From Aestuariibacter sp. A3R04 (GTDB taxonomy: Bacteria > Pseudomonadota > Gammaproteobacteria > Enterobacterales > Alteromonadaceae): DNA of 64,000 bases. Both the position numbers and the translations under genes were made by a program. The notes below the pieces were generated by a model, which was not told the origin of the DNA, ran no database searches, and saw only the letters and a list, made by a program, of their open reading frames with translations. Below are positions 20,912 through 30,502 of this stretch, piece by piece (position 1 is the first letter of the stretch; each line of letters opens with the position of its first letter). The stretch is taken from NCBI RefSeq assembly GCF_018860805.1, contig NZ_JAHKQR010000011.1, positions 924,366-988,365 on the forward strand, read 5' to 3'.

Positions 20912-22729
20912 ATGTCTCAGTTTGATTACACGGCATTTTTGCGGAATCTGACAGCTCAACCCGGTGTCTATCGTATGTATAATGACCAGGGTGACGTTAT
21001 ATATGTGGGTAAAGCCAAAAATCTCAAGAAACGGGTTAGCAGCTATTTTAGAAAACACGTAGACAACGCTAAGACCCGTTCTCTTGTTGCAACTATTGCG
21101 GACATGGATGTCACAGTAGTAAACAGTGAAACTGAGGCGTTTCTTCTCGAAAATAATTTTATTAAGAAGTATAAACCCCGCTACAACGTAGTTATGCGTG
21201 ACGATAAGTCTTATCCATTTATATTTCTGTCTTCCCACAACCATCCTCGACTTTCATTCCACCGCGGCCCACAGAAACAAAAGGGAGAGTACTTTGGGCC
21301 ATATCCGAGTGCCTGGGCGGTTAGGGAGAGTTTGCGAACCATGCAGAAAATTTTTCCGGTTCGTCAGTGTGAAGACAGCTACTACCGGTCCAGAAGTCGC
21401 CCTTGTCTGCAATACCAGATGAAGCGTTGCAGTGCGCCTTGTGTGGAGGGATATGTTTCTGACGAGGAGTACGATGAACAGGTAGACTTAGCGCGGTTAT
21501 TTCTCAATGGCAAGAATCAGCAGGTCATTGGTACCTTGGTAAAGAAAATGGAACAGGCCAGTGATGATCTCAATTTTGAAGCTGCCGCCCGGTTCCGTGA
21601 CCAAATTACTGTATTGCGTAAAGTGCAAGAGCGTCAATGGGTAGCTGGTACGCAAGACGAAATGGATATTTTTGGATTTGCAGTTAGGGGAAACATGGCT
21701 TGTATCCAAGTAATGTTTATTCGCGACAGCCAGCTTCTCGGCAGTAAATCGTATTTCCCCAAGGTACCAGCGGCATCCAGCGAAGACGAGATTTTTGAGT
21801 CATTTTTCCTGCAGTTTTATCTGTCGGGTAATAAAATTATTCCCAAGCAGATTGTCATTCCCAGACCCTTGAGCGAGGAAGATAGCATTGTGGAGGTGCT
21901 AAGTGAGGAAGCTAAAAGGAAGGTTAAACTCTTCAAAGGTGCCCGAGAGGAAAAGCGGCGTTATCTAAAATTGGCGCAAACTAACGCGCAAAACGCCTTA
22001 GATGCACAGTACAGCCAACAAAAATCTGTCCATGCCCGCTATATCGATCTCGAAGACATTCTCGATCTCGAGCAACCAATATCCCGTATGGAATGTTTTG
22101 ATATTAGCCATACCTCCGGACAACAGACCGTTGCATCCTGTGTGGTATTTAATCGGGATGGCCCTCTTAAAAGTGACTACCGGCGCTACAATATTGAGGG
22201 GATAACGCCGGGTGATGATTACGCAGCTATGGCGCAAGCATTGAAACGTCGGTATAAAAGTGTACAGGAAGCGAGTAAAATTCCGGACATACTGTTTATT
22301 GATGGCGGGAAGGGGCAATTGGGCCAAGCAGAATCGTTTTTTTCAGACTGGCCTGATAACACGAAACCTTTGCTTATAGGTGTCGCTAAAGGTACAACCC
22401 GAAAACCCGGTCTGGAAACCCTTATACTGGCTGATTCTCATGAGACCATCCCAATGCCGGGGCACGCGCCTGCATTACATTTAATTCAACACATTCGCGA
22501 CGAGTCTCACCGGTTTGCAATTACCGGTCACCGAGCTCGAAGGCAAAAAGCCAAGACATCGTCCAGTTTGGAGGATATTCCCGGAATAGGGGCCAAGCGA
22601 AGACAGAGTTTACTCAAATTTCTTGGCGGGTTACAAGGTGTGAAAAAAGCAAGTAAAGACGACATTGCCAACGTACCTGGAATTAGCCAGGAGTTGGCAG
22701 AAATCATTTATGACCATCTGCATCTGTAA
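20912..22729 (+). CDS. uvrC: Excinuclease ABC subunit C
   Basis: 605 residues, full length. The N-terminal GIY-YIG nuclease (GVYRMYNDQGDVIYVGKAK) makes the 3' incision; the UvrBC-binding domain, the RNase H-like nuclease (MECFDISHTSGQQTVASCV, LFIDGGKGQLGQAE) for the 5' incision, and a C-terminal pair of helix-hairpin-helix motifs (LEDIPGIGAKRRQSLLKF) follow in order. It acts with UvrA and UvrB in nucleotide excision repair. It is seven bases after uvrY, as in E. coli and Pseudomonas. Confidence 0.97.
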   Translation: MSQFDYTAFLRNLTAQPGVYRMYNDQGDVIYVGKAKNLKKRVSSYFRKHVDNAKTRSLVATIADMDVTVVNSETEAFLLENNFIKKYKPRYNVVMRDDKSYPFIFLSSHNHPRLSFHRGPQKQKGEYFGPYPSAWAVRESLRTMQKIFPVRQCEDSYYRSRSRPCLQYQMKRCSAPCVEGYVSDEEYDEQVDLARLFLNGKNQQVIGTLVKKMEQASDDLNFEAAARFRDQITVLRKVQERQWVAGTQDEMDIFGFAVRGNMACIQVMFIRDSQLLGSKSYFPKVPAASSEDEIFESFFLQFYLSGNKIIPKQIVIPRPLSEEDSIVEVLSEEAKRKVKLFKGAREEKRRYLKLAQTNAQNALDAQYSQQKSVHARYIDLEDILDLEQPISRMECFDISHTSGQQTVASCVVFNRDGPLKSDYRRYNIEGITPGDDYAAMAQALKRRYKSVQEASKIPDILFIDGGKGQLGQAESFFSDWPDNTKPLLIGVAKGTTRKPGLETLILADSHETIPMPGHAPALHLIQHIRDESHRFAITGHRARRQKAKTSSSLEDIPGIGAKRRQSLLKFLGGLQGVKKASKDDIANVPGISQELAEIIYDHLHL

Positions 22730-22799
22730 CCGTGTTGTGAATGCAGGGACGTTTTATTTTAGAGACACAAAATGACAAAAAGGTGTTAAATCAAAATTT

Positions 22800-23378
22800 A
22801 TGTGGACGGTACCCAATTTAATTACATTGTTCCGGGTTATCCTTATTCCCGTTTTTGTTGGCGTTTATTTTCTTGATTGGCGTTGGGCCAAGGAGTTGGG
22901 CGCATTCGTTTTTTGGCTGGCTGCAATTACAGACTGGTTCGATGGCTATCTTGCCAGAAAACTCAAACAGAGCACGCCTTTTGGAGCATTCCTCGACCCT
23001 GTAGCCGATAAACTCATTGTCGCTACGGCATTGATCATGATCACTCATACTTATGGCAGTCTGTGGATTACCTTACCGGCGATTGTACTGATGGTGAGAG
23101 AAATCTATATTTCCGCCCTTAGGGAGTGGATGGCGCAACGGGGTTACAGTGATTCAGTAAAAGTCAGTTTTATTGGCAAAGCCAAAACCATGGTGCAAAT
23201 GCTTGCTCTCATTGGTTTGCTCAGTGGTCTTGAGACCTTCATGGGGGTCACTATTTATTGGGTTACACTTGGCCATGTGCTGTTGTACATCGCCGCAGTG
23301 CTTTCAATTTGGTCTATGTTGGTTTACACCGGCGCTGCCTGGAAGCACTTAGCAGGACCAACAAAAGGGAAAAACTGA
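22800..23378 (+). CDS. pgsA: CDP-diacylglycerol-glycerol-3-phosphate 3-phosphatidyltransferase
   Basis: A 192-residue membrane enzyme with the CDP-alcohol phosphotransferase signature D-G-x2-A-R-x8-G-x3-D-x3-D, seen here as DWFDGYLARKLKQSTPFGAF plus LDPVADK. It makes phosphatidylglycerol phosphate, the first committed step to phosphatidylglycerol and cardiolipin. The uvrY-uvrC-pgsA-tRNA order is conserved in many gammaproteobacteria. Confidence 0.94.
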   Translation: MWTVPNLITLFRVILIPVFVGVYFLDWRWAKELGAFVFWLAAITDWFDGYLARKLKQSTPFGAFLDPVADKLIVATALIMITHTYGSLWITLPAIVLMVREIYISALREWMAQRGYSDSVKVSFIGKAKTMVQMLALIGLLSGLETFMGVTIYWVTLGHVLLYIAAVLSIWSMLVYTGAAWKHLAGPTKGKN

Positions 23379-23528
23379 TTGTCATCTGGTCAATGTGAAT
23401 AAAAATGCTGCAAACAATCACAAAAAGAGTGATTTAGGGGTAAATTGCTGCTTTTTGCTGTTGACAGTTTTATCGGTAAAGGTAGAATGCACCCCACGTT
23501 TTACGGAGTACCGAAAAACGTAAAGTTA

Positions 23529-23554
23529 GCGGGAATAGCTCAGTTGGTAGAGCA
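23529..23554 (+). pseudogene. Truncated tRNA-Gly 5' copy
   Basis: The first 26 bases repeat the 5' acceptor and D arm of the intact tRNA-Gly 106 bp downstream exactly, then the match stops. No anticodon arm, T arm or 3' acceptor strand follows; instead there is an inverted repeat (CGTCAC ... GTGACG, with TTGCCAA/TTGGCAA inside) at about 23562-23599. It is a tRNA fragment, not a functional gene. Confidence 0.75.
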
Positions 23555-23634
23555 TGTACCTCGTCACGAAGTGATTGCCAAGTTTGGCAAGGTGACGAAG
23601 AAATATGTTTATCTTCACTATTACTGCAAACAAG

Positions 23635-23710
<76 letters not shown>

Positions 23711-23714
23711 AATT

Positions 23715-23788
23715 GGCGGAATGGCAGAATGGCTATGCAGCGGATTGCAAATCCGTGGATCTCGGTTCGACTCCGGGTTCCGCCTCCA
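23715..23788 (+). tRNA. cysT: tRNA-Cys (GCA)
   Basis: 74 nt with CCA. The acceptor stem GGCGGAA pairs with TTCCGCC and the anticodon loop TTGCAAA gives GCA. It lies four bases after tRNA-Gly, so both are probably cut from one precursor. Confidence 0.97.
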
Positions 23789-23843
23789 TATACTGCATCA
23801 CGCAGTAACAGGTACCAACCTGTACCAGTCGTAAGACAACCCA

Positions 23844-23930
23844 GCCCGGGTGGTGAAATTGGTAGACACAAGGGATTTAAAATCCCTCGCTGGTAACAGC
23901 GTGCCGGTTCAAGTCCGGCCCCGGGCACCA
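23844..23930 (+). tRNA. leuZ: tRNA-Leu (UAA)
   Basis: An 87-nt class II tRNA with CCA. The acceptor stem GCCCGGG pairs with CCCGGGC, the anticodon loop TTTAAAA gives UAA, and there is a long variable arm. Order Gly-Cys-Leu after pgsA is the same as glyW-cysT-leuZ in E. coli. Confidence 0.97.
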
Positions 23931-24032
23931 TTTATCCTTTCCGGCAAAAAGCCAAATCCACTGTATTTTGTTGAAGAACACTCGTATGATAGAGATTCTA
24001 CACACGATTTGTTTAGGGACGCTTCACGTTTT

Positions 24033-24866
24033 ATGAGCCATATCCTGATCTCAGCAGAACAGTTACAAGAAAAGCTAGTAAATCAGCAGGTAGTTCTGCT
24101 TCGTGCACTTATGGCAGACCCCGTTAATGGCACAGCAGACACCGTCAGTACTGGAATTATCCCCGGGGCAGTGGATGTAGACATTGATGGCGAGGGCAGT
24201 GACCACAAGAGCGCTCATCCTCACACCATGTTGGCTCCTGAGGCATTTGCTACTATTTTGGGCAACAAAGGCGTCACTGCAGAATCAGAGATCGTTATTT
24301 ACGATAATCGCGGGCAGTTTTCTGCTGCCCGGTTGTGGTGGATGCTCAAATCAGTGGGTCATTGTCATGTTCGTTTACTCGACGGTGGCTGGCCTGCTTG
24401 GAATGTCCGCTTTCCCAGTATGCCCAAGTCACAACCAAACAGCCCGAGTAAGGCGTTTTATCAGGTGGAGAATGACATTGTTCATTGGTTTGTTGGTGCC
24501 ACCGATGTATTGCAAATGCTAGGCACGGATGTGCAAATAGTCGACGTAAGAAGTGCAGAGCGGTTTCATGGACGTGTCGAGGAGCCCAGAGCGGGTTTGC
24601 GCCGTGGTCATATTCCTGGTGCATATAATTTACCCTTTGCGAAGGTGTTAGAAGGTGGTTTTTTTAAGTCTCCTGACGCATTGCATGCGCTTTTCACTTC
24701 AATAGGTGTGTCGTTAGACAAACCATTGATTTTTTCCTGTGGTTCTGGAGTAACAGCCTGTATCGTTGGAGTTGCAGCCAGACTTTGCGGTGCAGACGAT
24801 GTAAAGATCTATGATGGTGCTTGGTCGGAGTGGGGGGCTTCAACCACACTCCCTATTGAGGTTTGA
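24033..24866 (+). CDS. sseA: Sulfurtransferase (SseA-like, two rhodanese domains)
   Basis: 277 residues starting MSHILISAEQLQEKL; a longer frame runs back through the tRNA-Leu gene and is not coding there. Two rhodanese domains are present: an inactive N-terminal one (about 1-140) and an active C-terminal one with the catalytic cysteine C236 in the loop SCGSGVTAC. The loop type CGSGVTA is that of 3-mercaptopyruvate sulfurtransferases rather than thiosulfate ones. It is two bases ahead of the sirtuin gene. Confidence 0.87.
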   Translation: MSHILISAEQLQEKLVNQQVVLLRALMADPVNGTADTVSTGIIPGAVDVDIDGEGSDHKSAHPHTMLAPEAFATILGNKGVTAESEIVIYDNRGQFSAARLWWMLKSVGHCHVRLLDGGWPAWNVRFPSMPKSQPNSPSKAFYQVENDIVHWFVGATDVLQMLGTDVQIVDVRSAERFHGRVEEPRAGLRRGHIPGAYNLPFAKVLEGGFFKSPDALHALFTSIGVSLDKPLIFSCGSGVTACIVGVAARLCGADDVKIYDGAWSEWGASTTLPIEV

Positions 24867-24867
24867 T

Positions 24868-25608
24868 ATGGCGAATCTTCCCAGGGTTGTCATACTCACC
24901 GGTGCGGGTATCTCTGCTGAATCAGGTCTCAAGACTTTCCGTGATAGTAATGGTTTATGGGAAAATCACAAAATAGAGGATGTGGCGACGCCCGAAGCAT
25001 TTGCCGGGAACCCGGATCTAGTTTATGGGTTTTACAATGACAGACGGGCACAATTGCAGCTTCCTAACGTAAAACCAAACCGCGCCCATGAAGCACTGGC
25101 ATCGTTGGAAAGTGTGTTTGGTAATAATGTACTACTAGTGACTCAAAATGTGGACAATCTCCACGAACGTGCCGGTTCTAAAAACATCATTCACATGCAT
25201 GGTAAACTCCTGTCTTCCCGGTGTATAAATAGTGGGCGCAGCCACACTTGGCATAGCAAATTTGATGCATCAACACCGTGTCCGTGTTGTACACCCGCGT
25301 CGGCTATGCGTCCGGATATTGTGTGGTTTGGTGAAATGCCAATGTATATGGATAACATTATATTGGCGCTGACGAAAGCGGATATATTCCTTTCCATCGG
25401 CACTTCTGGCCAGGTGTATCCCGCTGCGGGGTTTGTTCAGGTTGCAAAAGACAGTGGCGCGCGTACGGTTGAACTGAATCTGCAACCCAGCGACAAATGT
25501 GCCTTATTTGACGAATCCTATCTCGGGCGTGCATCGATGATTGTTCCCCAGTTCATCCATAGTTTGATAGATGAATACGCGTTAACTCAGCAAAATAGCT
25601 TACTTTGA
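24868..25608 (+). CDS. cobB: NAD-dependent protein deacylase, sirtuin family
   Basis: 246 residues starting MANLPRVVILTGAGISAESG, where GAGISAESGLKTFRD is the NAD-binding motif. TQNVDNLHERAG and the catalytic histidine in HMHG follow, then the zinc site (a lone C, then CPCC) and MRPDIVWFGEMP. It removes acetyl or succinyl groups from lysines. The likely start is the ATG one base after the sseA stop; the following LysE gene overlaps its end by four bases if that gene starts at TTG. Confidence 0.92.
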   Translation: MANLPRVVILTGAGISAESGLKTFRDSNGLWENHKIEDVATPEAFAGNPDLVYGFYNDRRAQLQLPNVKPNRAHEALASLESVFGNNVLLVTQNVDNLHERAGSKNIIHMHGKLLSSRCINSGRSHTWHSKFDASTPCPCCTPASAMRPDIVWFGEMPMYMDNIILALTKADIFLSIGTSGQVYPAAGFVQVAKDSGARTVELNLQPSDKCALFDESYLGRASMIVPQFIHSLIDEYALTQQNSLL

Positions 25609-26237
25609 ATATGTTTTTACAAGAATTTCTAACCATAGCGATAGTTCATTTGGTTGCCGTTGTTAGCCCTGGTCCCGACTTTGCTGTTGTTGTTCGACAC
25701 AGTGTGCATTATGGGCGAAGGATTGCAATGATCACCAGCCTAGGGATAGGAGCGGCTATTTTGCTACACGTCGCCTATTCACTGGTGGGGTTAAGTGTAA
25801 TTATAAAAACTACGCCATGGTTGTACGCTACATTCAGTTATGCTGCGGCGGCATATTTGCTTTATCTGGCTTATGGTGCGCTGAAAAGCGGTCCGGCTAA
25901 GGACACAGAAAAAAAACTCGAAACTGCGAAATCACAAAATAATATTTCATTGTCCAAAGCATTTGGTATTGGATTTCTGACAAACGGGCTTAACCCCAAA
26001 GCAACGCTGTTCTTTCTTTCGCTATTTACCGCTATCATTAACGCAGACACCCCGTTTTCAATCAAGCTCGGTTACGGTGTGTATCTCGCGCTTGCCACTG
26101 CAATATGGTTTTGCTTTCTTTCCTACTTACTCAGTACTAGCAAAGTTGCCAAGCTTATCGGAGAAAAGGGCTATTGGCTCGACCGCACTATGGGGGTGTT
26201 GTTAGTGGGCCTGGCAATTAAACTTGTTGTCATGTAA
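25605..26237 (+). CDS. LysE/RhtB-family amino-acid exporter
   Basis: 210 residues with six predicted membrane helices and the family signature VSPGPDFAVVVRHSVHYGRR near the N-terminus, as well as GFLTNGLNPKATLFFLSLF in the middle. Members export threonine, homoserine, lysine or related amino acids; the substrate cannot be read here. The start is either TTG at 25605, overlapping cobB, or the ATG at 25611. Confidence 0.88.
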   Translation: MNMFLQEFLTIAIVHLVAVVSPGPDFAVVVRHSVHYGRRIAMITSLGIGAAILLHVAYSLVGLSVIIKTTPWLYATFSYAAAAYLLYLAYGALKSGPAKDTEKKLETAKSQNNISLSKAFGIGFLTNGLNPKATLFFLSLFTAIINADTPFSIKLGYGVYLALATAIWFCFLSYLLSTSKVAKLIGEKGYWLDRTMGVLLVGLAIKLVVM

Positions 26238-26321
26238 ACATCGTGTATCGCAAAGCATTTCATAGGGTTAACCAGAATATTCAGTTATACTGAGCATCTG
26301 TGAACAAACCTTGTTTCTACT

Positions 26322-27053
26322 GTGTCAGATACAAACAATAAACCGTTAAACCGAGAGTCGTTGATAAAGCCCAATGGTCAATTCCATTTTAGTTGGCTGG
26401 CGAAAACGTCTGTTGATATTCTCAAAGGCCAGTTTGCTGCCATGTTGCAGGGCTGTGTAATTCTACTGGTTTCTGTTATCGCCTGTGGAATAGCGCTTTC
26501 TTATTTCTTTTCTTTAGAAGACATGAGCAAACTCACAACGTCACAGCAGGGCATTATTGATATTGCGCTTATCCTTGTTGTTGCGCCACTTACCGCTGGC
26601 ATTTCTGTAATGGGTGTTAGGGCTGCTCGACATCAATCGGTAAAAGCGCTGGATATATTTAATTATGCGCCTTTGGTAGTGGTGCTTGGGTTAGCACAAC
26701 TACTAATATCTATTTTGGTTCAAATTGGCTTAATTTTGCTGATCCTTCCCGGGGTTTATATACTGATAGCTACCACTTATGCTCTGCCGTTAATTGCGGA
26801 TAAAAATTTGGGAATATTTGATGCTATTCTGCAATCGTGTAAAACGGTCAATAAATTTATACTATCGTTCATTGTTCTTTTCGGTGCTTATTTCGTATTG
26901 TTTTTACTGAGCCTCTTTACCTTTGGCTTTGCACTCCTATTTGTCATGCCGCTTTATTTTATTTCTCTGGGCGTGATTTACGTAGTGCTATTTGACGACA
27001 ATAACCCGTCTGATTTTCCATCAGACCAACAGGAGCTAAAGTTCGATGCATAA
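26322..27053 (+). CDS. Integral membrane protein of unknown function
   Basis: 243 residues, GTG start, with a 35-residue polar N-terminus and about six hydrophobic segments in three pairs. The repeated pattern and the phrase ILLILPGVYILIATTYALPL resemble the DUF975/BPSS1780-like group of multi-pass proteins, but I cannot name a role. The last codons overlap the following glucosaminidase gene by eight bases, suggesting an envelope-related operon of three genes (26322-28469). Confidence 0.7.
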   Translation: MSDTNNKPLNRESLIKPNGQFHFSWLAKTSVDILKGQFAAMLQGCVILLVSVIACGIALSYFFSLEDMSKLTTSQQGIIDIALILVVAPLTAGISVMGVRAARHQSVKALDIFNYAPLVVVLGLAQLLISILVQIGLILLILPGVYILIATTYALPLIADKNLGIFDAILQSCKTVNKFILSFIVLFGAYFVLFLLSLFTFGFALLFVMPLYFISLGVIYVVLFDDNNPSDFPSDQQELKFDA

Positions 27054-27831
27054 ACGGGAGACAGTGAAAATTGTCTTAATTACTGTGGCCATACTTCTGG
27101 TCATTGTTATTAATGCATGGATCATGTCATCCAAAGAGGCTGATATTCTCGACGTTCCAATGACGGAGCAAGCTAGAAAACCCGTCCCGGATTTTAAGAG
27201 CATAGACAACATTCAAGAAAAAAAAGAAGCCTTTTTCAGTTATCTCAAACCTGAAGTGGAGAAGCAAAACGAATATTTGTTATCTCTACGTCATTATGTA
27301 CAGACGTTACAGCGCAAGCTGTCATTGGATGAAACTTTGGATAAAGAAGACGAAGTTCGCATTGCCTGGCTGGTTAATGAATATCAGGTTGATGAGAGTC
27401 AAAGCATTGAGCGGCAAATAGCGACGTTGTTAAGGCGAATTGATATACTGCCTGTCTCTTTGGTTCTGGCACAGGCAGCTAATGAATCTGCATGGGGTAC
27501 CAGTCGTTTTGCCAGAGAAGGGTATAATTTCTTCGGTTTATGGTGTTTCAGAAAAGGGTGTGGATTTGTTCCTTCAAGACGTACAGCCGGGTTAGAGCAT
27601 GAAGTGGCTCGTTTTCCGAACCTTTCGAAAGCTACATATACTTACATGAGAAATATTAATCGACATAGTGCGTATAGAGAACTTCGCAATATTCGCAGCA
27701 CCCTCAGGGCGAACCAACTTCCGGTGAACGGAGTCGCGCTGGCGGAAGGGCTGATGAATTATTCTGAAAGAGGCATTGCCTATGTGGAAGAACTTCAGGC
27801 AATGATTCGATACAACAGGGAGTACATGTAA
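27046..27831 (+). CDS. Bax-like glucosaminidase-domain protein
   Basis: 261 residues with an N-terminal membrane anchor (about 5-27), a helical linker, then a peptidoglycan beta-N-acetylglucosaminidase domain. LVLAQAANESAWGTSRFARE holds the likely catalytic Glu, followed by YNFFGLWCF and a later VNGVALAEGLMNYSERG. E. coli Bax has this domain plan. It should face the periplasm and cut cell-wall glycan strands. It is flanked by an uncharacterised membrane protein and a DUF2987 protein. Confidence 0.85.
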   Translation: MHKRETVKIVLITVAILLVIVINAWIMSSKEADILDVPMTEQARKPVPDFKSIDNIQEKKEAFFSYLKPEVEKQNEYLLSLRHYVQTLQRKLSLDETLDKEDEVRIAWLVNEYQVDESQSIERQIATLLRRIDILPVSLVLAQAANESAWGTSRFAREGYNFFGLWCFRKGCGFVPSRRTAGLEHEVARFPNLSKATYTYMRNINRHSAYRELRNIRSTLRANQLPVNGVALAEGLMNYSERGIAYVEELQAMIRYNREYM

Positions 27832-27833
27832 TC

Positions 27834-28469
27834 GTGGTGAAAAAATGGATATTACTTTTGGCTTTGGTATGTACTTCCTCTCAGGCTGAAACTATTCAGG
27901 TAGAATACAGTCGTTTTTATAGCCATATAAAAAAACTCGATCATGAGGATACCCAGGCTTTGCAATTTGCTTTTGGTTTTCTGCGCGTTGGTGAGGGACG
28001 ACTATGCAATATTACATCAGCAAATATTATTACTGACAAGCAAGTGATACCGGTTGAGGTATCGCTAGAAAATCGATTTACTCTGCCATCTGAAAAAGCG
28101 CTAAAACTGGCAGATGCCAACGTTGAGGTTACGTTTGAAGAACGCGCCAACGTATGTGATATGTCTGTTCAACTGGAAACCAAGCCAGAATACTTGAAAA
28201 CTCAATATTCTCGTGATGATCTTCTGTTTTTATTAGAGCAGTATCGCGCGTTTTTCAACGCAATGGGGAGTTTTTTGTCATTTATGATGCCCAGTGTTGA
28301 AGGGCTTGTAGTGCAATTTCGCGACGATAATATCAGCATGCCAGCAGGCAAAGAACGGCCTGCAATTACCATGGGTATGACAGTATTAACAGAAAGCTGG
28401 ATTGACGAGCATCAATTACTTTCCTTGCCTGAAGCTCCTTTACGGGTTACCGCAAAAGCTATCAAGTAG
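27834..28469 (+). CDS. DUF2987-like periplasmic protein
   Basis: 211 residues with a signal peptide (MVKKWILLLALVCTSSQA, cleavage near residue 18). The mature part, from ETIQVEYSRFYSHIKKL, resembles the DUF2987 family found in Alteromonadales and Vibrionales, whose function is unknown. It starts two bases after the glucosaminidase gene, probably in the same operon. The start is an ATG or the GTG one codon before it. Confidence 0.75.
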   Translation: MVKKWILLLALVCTSSQAETIQVEYSRFYSHIKKLDHEDTQALQFAFGFLRVGEGRLCNITSANIITDKQVIPVEVSLENRFTLPSEKALKLADANVEVTFEERANVCDMSVQLETKPEYLKTQYSRDDLLFLLEQYRAFFNAMGSFLSFMMPSVEGLVVQFRDDNISMPAGKERPAITMGMTVLTESWIDEHQLLSLPEAPLRVTAKAIK

Positions 28470-28492
28470 ACAGAAATATCAGGTTGTGCATT

Positions 28493-29398
28493 CTATTGCG
28501 GTTCGTCTATCACCAGTTGGTAGCGTATTTCTTCAGCCAGACGATTGACGGTTTTTTCTCCTACCTCACAAAGTTCTGTCGCGCGATGAAATTCCATTAA
28601 GCCAACGTCAGATAAGTGTGGTTCAATTAATACATCTGGTGGGTCCCCGGCCAATCTTGAACGGGTTACTCGCGCCTGTAGAATTTCCAGCGAACTGCTC
28701 ATAACGCTTAAAATTCCAGGGGGATTGAGCTTTTCTGATTTGTCTTCTGGCGAAAACCATTGCCTGACAAGATTAGAGCTTTTAGAAAAAAAATCGTCGG
28801 TTTTACGTTGAATTTTCTCGTGTTCAACGGTGGGTTTTTCCAGGCGTTGGGGTTTAAAATCGGCGTTGAGATTTACTGCAATGACGAAATCAGCTCCTAA
28901 TTGTCTGCACAAGTTAACCGGCACTGGGTTTACTACTGCCCCATCAACCAACCATCGACCATCATGGGCCACTGGGCTAAATAAAGCCGGTATGGCACAA
29001 GATGCCTGAATACAACTGCCTACGGGACCATTGTTAAACATTACTTCGCGACCGGAATACAAGTCTGTGGCTACAACGGCCAATGGTTTTGTCATTTCTT
29101 CAAAAGTCTCGGCACAAAACTCTTCAGCAAGTTTGGTAAATACCTTTTGACCACTGGCAATACCACCTTTGCGCAACCCGACGCCCATTAACGACAGTAT
29201 TTGCCATTCAGTGAGAGAACACGCCCAGGTTTTTAACGGTTCAAGTTTTCCACTCGCATAGGCGGCTCCCACATAAGCGCCAATTGAACAGCCAGCCACT
29301 ACATCAATGCGTACCCCCAGTTTTTCCAGGGCCTGAATAATACCTATGTGGGTCCACCCGCGTGCAGCGCCGGCACCTAATGCCAATCCTATTTTCAT
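28493..29398 (-). CDS. rssA: Patatin-like phospholipase RssA
   Basis: 301 residues. The glycine-rich oxyanion loop LGAGAARGWTHIG starts at residue 6, the nucleophile elbow GCSIGAYVGAA (G-x-S-x-G) carries the catalytic Ser, and the DGAVVNPVP motif supplies the Asp of the dyad. RssA-type proteins are cytosolic serine hydrolases of unclear substrate. It lies two bases downstream of ttcA. Confidence 0.9.
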   Translation of the reverse strand: MKIGLALGAGAARGWTHIGIIQALEKLGVRIDVVAGCSIGAYVGAAYASGKLEPLKTWACSLTEWQILSLMGVGLRKGGIASGQKVFTKLAEEFCAETFEEMTKPLAVVATDLYSGREVMFNNGPVGSCIQASCAIPALFSPVAHDGRWLVDGAVVNPVPVNLCRQLGADFVIAVNLNADFKPQRLEKPTVEHEKIQRKTDDFFSKSSNLVRQWFSPEDKSEKLNPPGILSVMSSSLEILQARVTRSRLAGDPPDVLIEPHLSDVGLMEFHRATELCEVGEKTVNRLAEEIRYQLVIDEPQ

Positions 29399-29400
29399 TG

Positions 29401-30339
29401 CTATTCCGTTAAGTTGACTACGTGAACCGTTGAAGATGGCGAAGTTTCAACATTTGCGGTAAATTCCGGTGTGTCGAAAGCTGTGTCACCATCTGCCACT
29501 GGTGCTCCGGTAGTGGTAATATCCGCAAAATTGTAAAGGTTTTTATCTGCCAGGTGTGACGGCGCAACATTTTGTAGAGCGCGGAACATCGACTCTATTC
29601 TTCCAGGAAAACGTCTATTCCAGTCTTGCAACATCATTTTAATGTTCTGACGTTGCAGGTTTTCCTGTGACCCGCATAAGTTACAAGGAATAATGGGAAA
29701 GGAAGCAGCGTCTGCGTATTTTTGAATATCTTTTTCACTGCAATATGCCAACGGGCGAATAACGATGTGCTCGCCGTTATCACTCACTAATTTTGGAGGC
29801 ATGGATTTTAATTTTCCACCGTGAAACATATTGAGGAAAAGGGTCTCAAGCATATCATCCCGGTGATGACCTAAGGCAATTTTAGTCGCACCTATTTCCT
29901 TTGCTGTGCGATAGAGTATGCCACGACGAAGGCGTGAACACAGCGAACACGTGGTTTTTCCTTCCGGAATTTTATCTTTAACAATGGAGTAAGTGTCTTC
30001 TTGTACAATTTTGTACTTGACGTTAATACTCGCTAAGTATTCAGGTAAAACGTGTTCGGGAAAACCCGGTTGCTTCTGGTCGAGATTAACAGCCACAATA
30101 TCAAAATCTATGGGGGCAATATTGCGAAGGAAAAGCAGTATGTCTAACATTGTGTAGCTGTCTTTTCCGCCCGATAAGCACACCATAACCTTGTCGCCAT
30201 CAGCGATCATTTTATAGTCATCAATTGCTTTGCCCACATGCCTTCTGAGACGTTTCTGAAGCTTGTTAAAATTATATTTTTGCTTACTTTGAGCGCTGTG
30301 ACGCTTGTCAGTGAGCGTAGAAGAGACTGTGTGATTCAT
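29401..30339 (-). CDS. ttcA: tRNA 2-thiocytidine biosynthesis protein TtcA
   Basis: 312 residues of the PP-loop ATPase family. The PP motif [10 protein letters not shown] is at about residues 54-63. Two CxxC pairs follow, CSLC near 136 and CNLC near 221, which hold the iron-sulfur cluster used to thiolate C32 in some tRNAs. E. coli ttcA is also next to fnr. The C-terminal 50 residues are low complexity and less conserved. Confidence 0.95.
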   Translation of the reverse strand: MNHTVSSTLTDKRHSAQSKQKYNFNKLQKRLRRHVGKAIDDYKMIADGDKVMVCLSGGKDSYTMLDILLFLRNIAPIDFDIVAVNLDQKQPGFPEHVLPEYLASINVKYKIVQEDTYSIVKDKIPEGKTTCSLCSRLRRGILYRTAKEIGATKIALGHHRDDMLETLFLNMFHGGKLKSMPPKLVSDNGEHIVIRPLAYCSEKDIQKYADAASFPIIPCNLCGSQENLQRQNIKMMLQDWNRRFPGRIESMFRALQNVAPSHLADKNLYNFADITTTGAPVADGDTAFDTPEFTANVETSPSSTVHVVNLTE

Positions 30340-30480
30340 GGCAATTCAAAAGGTTGATTAAAACGAAAAACGTATTATACGCAGTCTGAATCAACGCCGC
30401 CAATGGGAATAATGGCTGACTCACTGAGATAGATGATTTTACCAACGTTAGGGCCGTTGTATTGCTTGAAAAGTGTACTG

Positions 30481-30502
30481 CTGTTGATGGTTAATCAACA
30501 GC
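30481..30502 (-). terminator. Possible terminator hairpin at the fnr stop
   Basis: GCTGTTGATTAACC and the following TCAACAGC form an inverted repeat that includes the fnr stop codon. The T-run after it is weak, so termination is only possible. Confidence 0.35.

Noticed and set aside
23850-24032. Upstream extension of the sulfurtransferase frame
   Set aside because: It runs through the tRNA-Leu gene; the ATG at 24033 starts a normal SseA-like N-terminus.
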